Of a stretch of 23,792 bases of DNA, positions 21,937 to 23,792 are shown in pieces (position 1 is the first letter of the stretch; each line of letters starts with the position of its first letter). The stretch spans positions 1-23,792 of IMG/VR virus record IMGVR_UViG_3300023210_002204. One strand, 5' to 3'. The stretch is from a virus. Under the pieces are notes generated by a model that saw only the letters and a list, made by a program, of their open reading frames with translations, did not search any database and was not told the DNA's origin. The position numbers and the translations under genes are program-made.

Positions 21937-22260
21937 ATGTTTAATTTTAAAAAACCACCAAAACACCATTTTTTAGATGGCTCCCCTTTTTGGTGTTTAT
22001 CATCAAGGCAATATGGTTATGTTGATGAAGAAACAGGTCAAATTAATATACCGTATGATGTTGAGTTAACTCCTACCGATGTTTTTGCTGGAATAACTGT
22101 TAATAACAATATTGGTGACGTTATTTTTGAGGCAAATAGAGATGGGGTTTTTCACGGAAACGAACCTTTAACAACAGAAGAAAGGGTAAGGGAAATTTTT
22201 AGGGAAGAGTATTATAATATATTAAGAGAAGACACTGAAAATGGTCTTAATCATCTTTAA
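21937..22260 (+). CDS. Small hypothetical protein, 107 residues
   Basis: The start is the ATG at 21937 (MFNFKKPPKHHF); the frame is open upstream but would cross the terminator, so the longer form is rejected. The first half has a basic, Pro/His-containing start and a short beta region (YGYVDEETGQINIPYDVEL). The end is a charged helix with VREIFREEYYNILREDTENG, which resembles the (I/L)-x-E motifs at the N-termini of nearby minus-strand proteins but at the opposite end of the chain. It converges with the minus-strand gene and overlaps it by 14 bases (22247-22260). Family unknown. A TATATTTT stretch precedes the ATG but lacks the final G of the host-type element. Confidence 0.6.
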   Translation: MFNFKKPPKHHFLDGSPFWCLSSRQYGYVDEETGQINIPYDVELTPTDVFAGITVNNNIGDVIFEANRDGVFHGNEPLTTEERVREIFREEYYNILREDTENGLNHL

Positions 22261-23359
22261 TATCACCTAATCTTGGTTGATATTGTAAAGTACCCTTTTT
22301 TATGAAACTAATAGCTGTTTTATGGAATATATCTGTACATTCATCTTTTGGTTCTGATGTGGTCCTGTCATTAACATCTTTATAACATAATAAAGCTATT
22401 TTGTCACCACCTCTTTGATGAATACCGGACTCCTCAAACCAATAAACCCTAGGCATACCCCAATCAGTTATTGGTTCCCCTTTCTGATACCAATAAAAGG
22501 GTTTATTATAATACACTGAAAATGTGTCGTCAGTTAGTTCAGGTTCAATATTTTTAACCCAATCAAACTCTTCTTCAGATTCTTTAATATATCTACCAGA
22601 AAAATCATTAATAATATTACCATTATCGTCCTCCATTGACCATATACCCAAATTAACATAAGTTACAATATCGTCAACACTAAAGTTTACGAATCGTCTT
22701 TTAGTTAATTTTGTGGGTATGTCTTTTGGGTTGTTTATAACTATAACACCATCATTACCATTATGTGACTCTAACTTATAAGATTTATCCCATATTATTT
22801 TACCTAACACTATTTCATCTCTTTGTATATCACTAACACTAATAGGTTTTGATTTATCATAACCAAATTCCAACTCATCAACATTGTTTTCTCTATAATA
22901 CATTTGTTTACCTATTATATCGTCAACAGTAAAAGTAATTGGGCCTTCCGCCCAATCGAAGTCACTTGACTCCGTAACCATTGTCGGATTTTCAACCTCC
23001 TTAAATTTACCCCACAAGAATATTCTAGAGGTGTACGATATATTAGTATATCTACCATCGTAAATTATTTTATTAGACTTACCAAACTGTTTAAACGTAA
23101 TCATCCCAAGTTTAGGGAATCTATGGTTTGGTTCTTGTTTGATAATGTGGAATTTCTGGCTTTCATAACTAGAAATCCAATCAGGAGCCTCTTCTATATG
23201 TGGTTGAGGCCGTGTAGAATCTTTATCCATAATAGAATAGTCAGGCACGAACTGGTATGTTTTACCCACCTCTAGTTGGTCTACTTTGTAATATGTGTCA
23301 ACACCCCTAACCCATTCTAGACCATCAATCTCTTCCTTTATAATTCTTTTCAGATTCAT
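22247..23359 (-). CDS. Repeat-containing protein with IIKEE N-terminus, 370 residues
   Basis: The start is placed at 23359 (MNLKRIIKEE) rather than 23383, because the residues before it (MLYMIFIN) are encoded by the GATATTTAT element and the spacer after the capsid terminator. The N-terminal helix ends in I-K-E before an acidic residue. The same opening returns twice: IKEEIDGLEWVR (7-18), VTESSDFDWAE (128-138) and IKESEEEFDWVK (258-269), each followed by a beta-rich stretch such as TFTVDDIIGKQMYY and NFSVDDIVTYVN. This gives about three units of 120-130 residues. No enzyme motif seen. Located next to the capsid gene on the same strand; a virion-internal role is inferred. Confidence 0.65.
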   Translation of the reverse strand: MNLKRIIKEEIDGLEWVRGVDTYYKVDQLEVGKTYQFVPDYSIMDKDSTRPQPHIEEAPDWISSYESQKFHIIKQEPNHRFPKLGMITFKQFGKSNKIIYDGRYTNISYTSRIFLWGKFKEVENPTMVTESSDFDWAEGPITFTVDDIIGKQMYYRENNVDELEFGYDKSKPISVSDIQRDEIVLGKIIWDKSYKLESHNGNDGVIVINNPKDIPTKLTKRRFVNFSVDDIVTYVNLGIWSMEDDNGNIINDFSGRYIKESEEEFDWVKNIEPELTDDTFSVYYNKPFYWYQKGEPITDWGMPRVYWFEESGIHQRGGDKIALLCYKDVNDRTTSEPKDECTDIFHKTAISFIKKGTLQYQPRLGDIKDD

Positions 23360-23363
23360 ATTA

Positions 23364-23372
23364 ATAAATATC
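23364..23372 (-). promoter_or_regulatory. Candidate late promoter element GATATTTAT (minus strand)
   Basis: Minus-strand reading ATGATATTTATTAATATG. The 9-mer ends only four bases before the ATG at 23359, closer than at the other sites, so the transcript would be nearly leaderless or use another start. It lies directly behind the capsid terminator, where a new promoter is expected. Confidence 0.4.
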
Positions 23373-23383
23373 ATGTAAAGCAT

Positions 23384-23410
23384 AAAAAAAGGGGAACAAA
23401 TTGTTCCCCT
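23384..23410 (-). terminator. Rho-independent terminator of the capsid gene
   Basis: On the minus strand: AGGGGAACAA, a very short loop, TTGTTCCCCT, then seven T. The stem is perfect with a GGGG/CCCC base. It begins 26 bases after the stop of the capsid gene (23437) and separates it from the next minus-strand gene, as expected for a very highly transcribed gene. Confidence 0.92.
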
Positions 23411-23436
23411 CTCATTATAACATTTTAAGATTTATA

Positions 23437-23792
23437 CTATCTTAATTCTCTAACATCAAATGTACGTAATCCATCAACCTTGATTGTCCCGTAGAAGCGG
23501 TTGTTCACCATTTTCTTAGCGTAACGTGTCATGATACCTTTTACAGGTACGAAGTTGAAAGGGTTATACATTGTAGGAGTCAATTGTAATGGTACATAAG
23601 GTGCGTAAATGTACCCAGTATCCAATAATGACTTACCTTTATGTCCAATAATGATTGAGTTAGCTGGAGCGTAAGGGTCACGGTAAACAGTATATCTACC
23701 ACCTAATGAACCTACTCTCTCAATTCCCATATTATATTGGTCTTGTTCTGGAGAAGCGTTAGATACGTGGAAGTACTCTAAATCATCAAACA
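23437..23792 (-). CDS. Major capsid protein, T4 gp23-like, C-terminal part
   Basis: Only the last 118 residues are in the window; the frame is open to the edge, so the Met at 23730 is internal. The segment matches the C-terminal P-domain end of gp23: DPYAPANSIIIGHKG, then SLLDTGYIYAPYVPLQLTP, NPFNFVPVKGIMTRYA and the closing FYGTIKVDGL. In T4 the equivalents are D-x-Y-A, V-G-Y-K-G, A-G-x-Y-Y-A-P-Y-V-P-L and F-Q-P-V-x-G-F-x-T-R-Y. gp23 forms the hexamers of the T4-like head and is processed by the gp21 protease during maturation. Its own terminator follows. This is the strongest marker of the phage's lineage in the window. Confidence 0.95.
   Translation of the reverse strand, partial: FDDLEYFHVSNASPEQDQYNMGIERVGSLGGRYTVYRDPYAPANSIIIGHKGKSLLDTGYIYAPYVPLQLTPTMYNPFNFVPVKGIMTRYAKKMVNNRFYGTIKVDGLRTFDVRELR

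Overview
This window looks like part of the genome of a large T4-like (gp23-type) tailed phage whose host is probably a member of the Bacteroidota. The phage assignment rests on the C-terminal part of a gp23-type major capsid protein at the right edge, a gp5-type OB-fold baseplate protein, a gp55-like late sigma factor, a PhoH-type ATPase and very dense gene packing. The host inference rests on two intergenic promoters matching the Bacteroidota consensus (TTTG, about 19-20 bases, TAnnTTTG), and on start codons that mostly follow A/T-rich runs with no Shine-Dalgarno sequence. The DNA is AT-rich (about two thirds A+T by eye). No tRNA, rRNA, CRISPR array, insertion sequence or integrase was seen, and no gap exceeds about 300 bases.

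Left part, 1-8636, plus strand: a tightly packed glycan island of eleven genes. In order: DegT/StrS-type sugar aminotransferase (cut by the window edge), left-handed beta-helix acyltransferase, GDP-fucose-synthase-like SDR, NDP-sugar epimerase, GT-B glycosyltransferase, fucosyltransferase-fold protein, methyltransferase, a second paralogous epimerase, a second methyltransferase, RmlC-like cupin and RmlD-like reductase. Together they can plausibly make, decorate and transfer one or more unusual deoxy- or amino-sugars. First-step enzymes (nucleotidylyltransferase, 4,6-dehydratase) are not in view.

Middle, 8640-13394, plus strand: PhoH ATPase, a 50-residue protein, a HAD-like protein lacking the usual nucleophile, an acidic small protein, two more glycosyltransferases (GT-B and GT-A) and the sigma factor.

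Structural block, 13431-18653, plus strand: a small protein, a 495-residue probable virion protein, a 144-residue protein, a 59-residue gene, the OB-fold baseplate protein and a 509-residue beta-rich protein. A bidirectional terminator follows.

Right part, 18704-23792: four small minus-strand genes whose N-terminal regions carry a basic helix ending in a (I/L)xE-like motif, resembling T4 capsid-targeting sequences. Opposite them lie two plus-strand genes with host-type promoters and one short gene of uncertain class. Then come a minus-strand repeat-containing protein with the same kind of N-terminus, a terminator and the capsid gene.

A recurring 9-mer, GATATTTAT, stands in the sense direction just upstream of several virion-type genes and is a candidate late promoter for the sigma factor encoded here. 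Together with the TAnnTTTG promoters, this suggests two transcription classes readable from the DNA.
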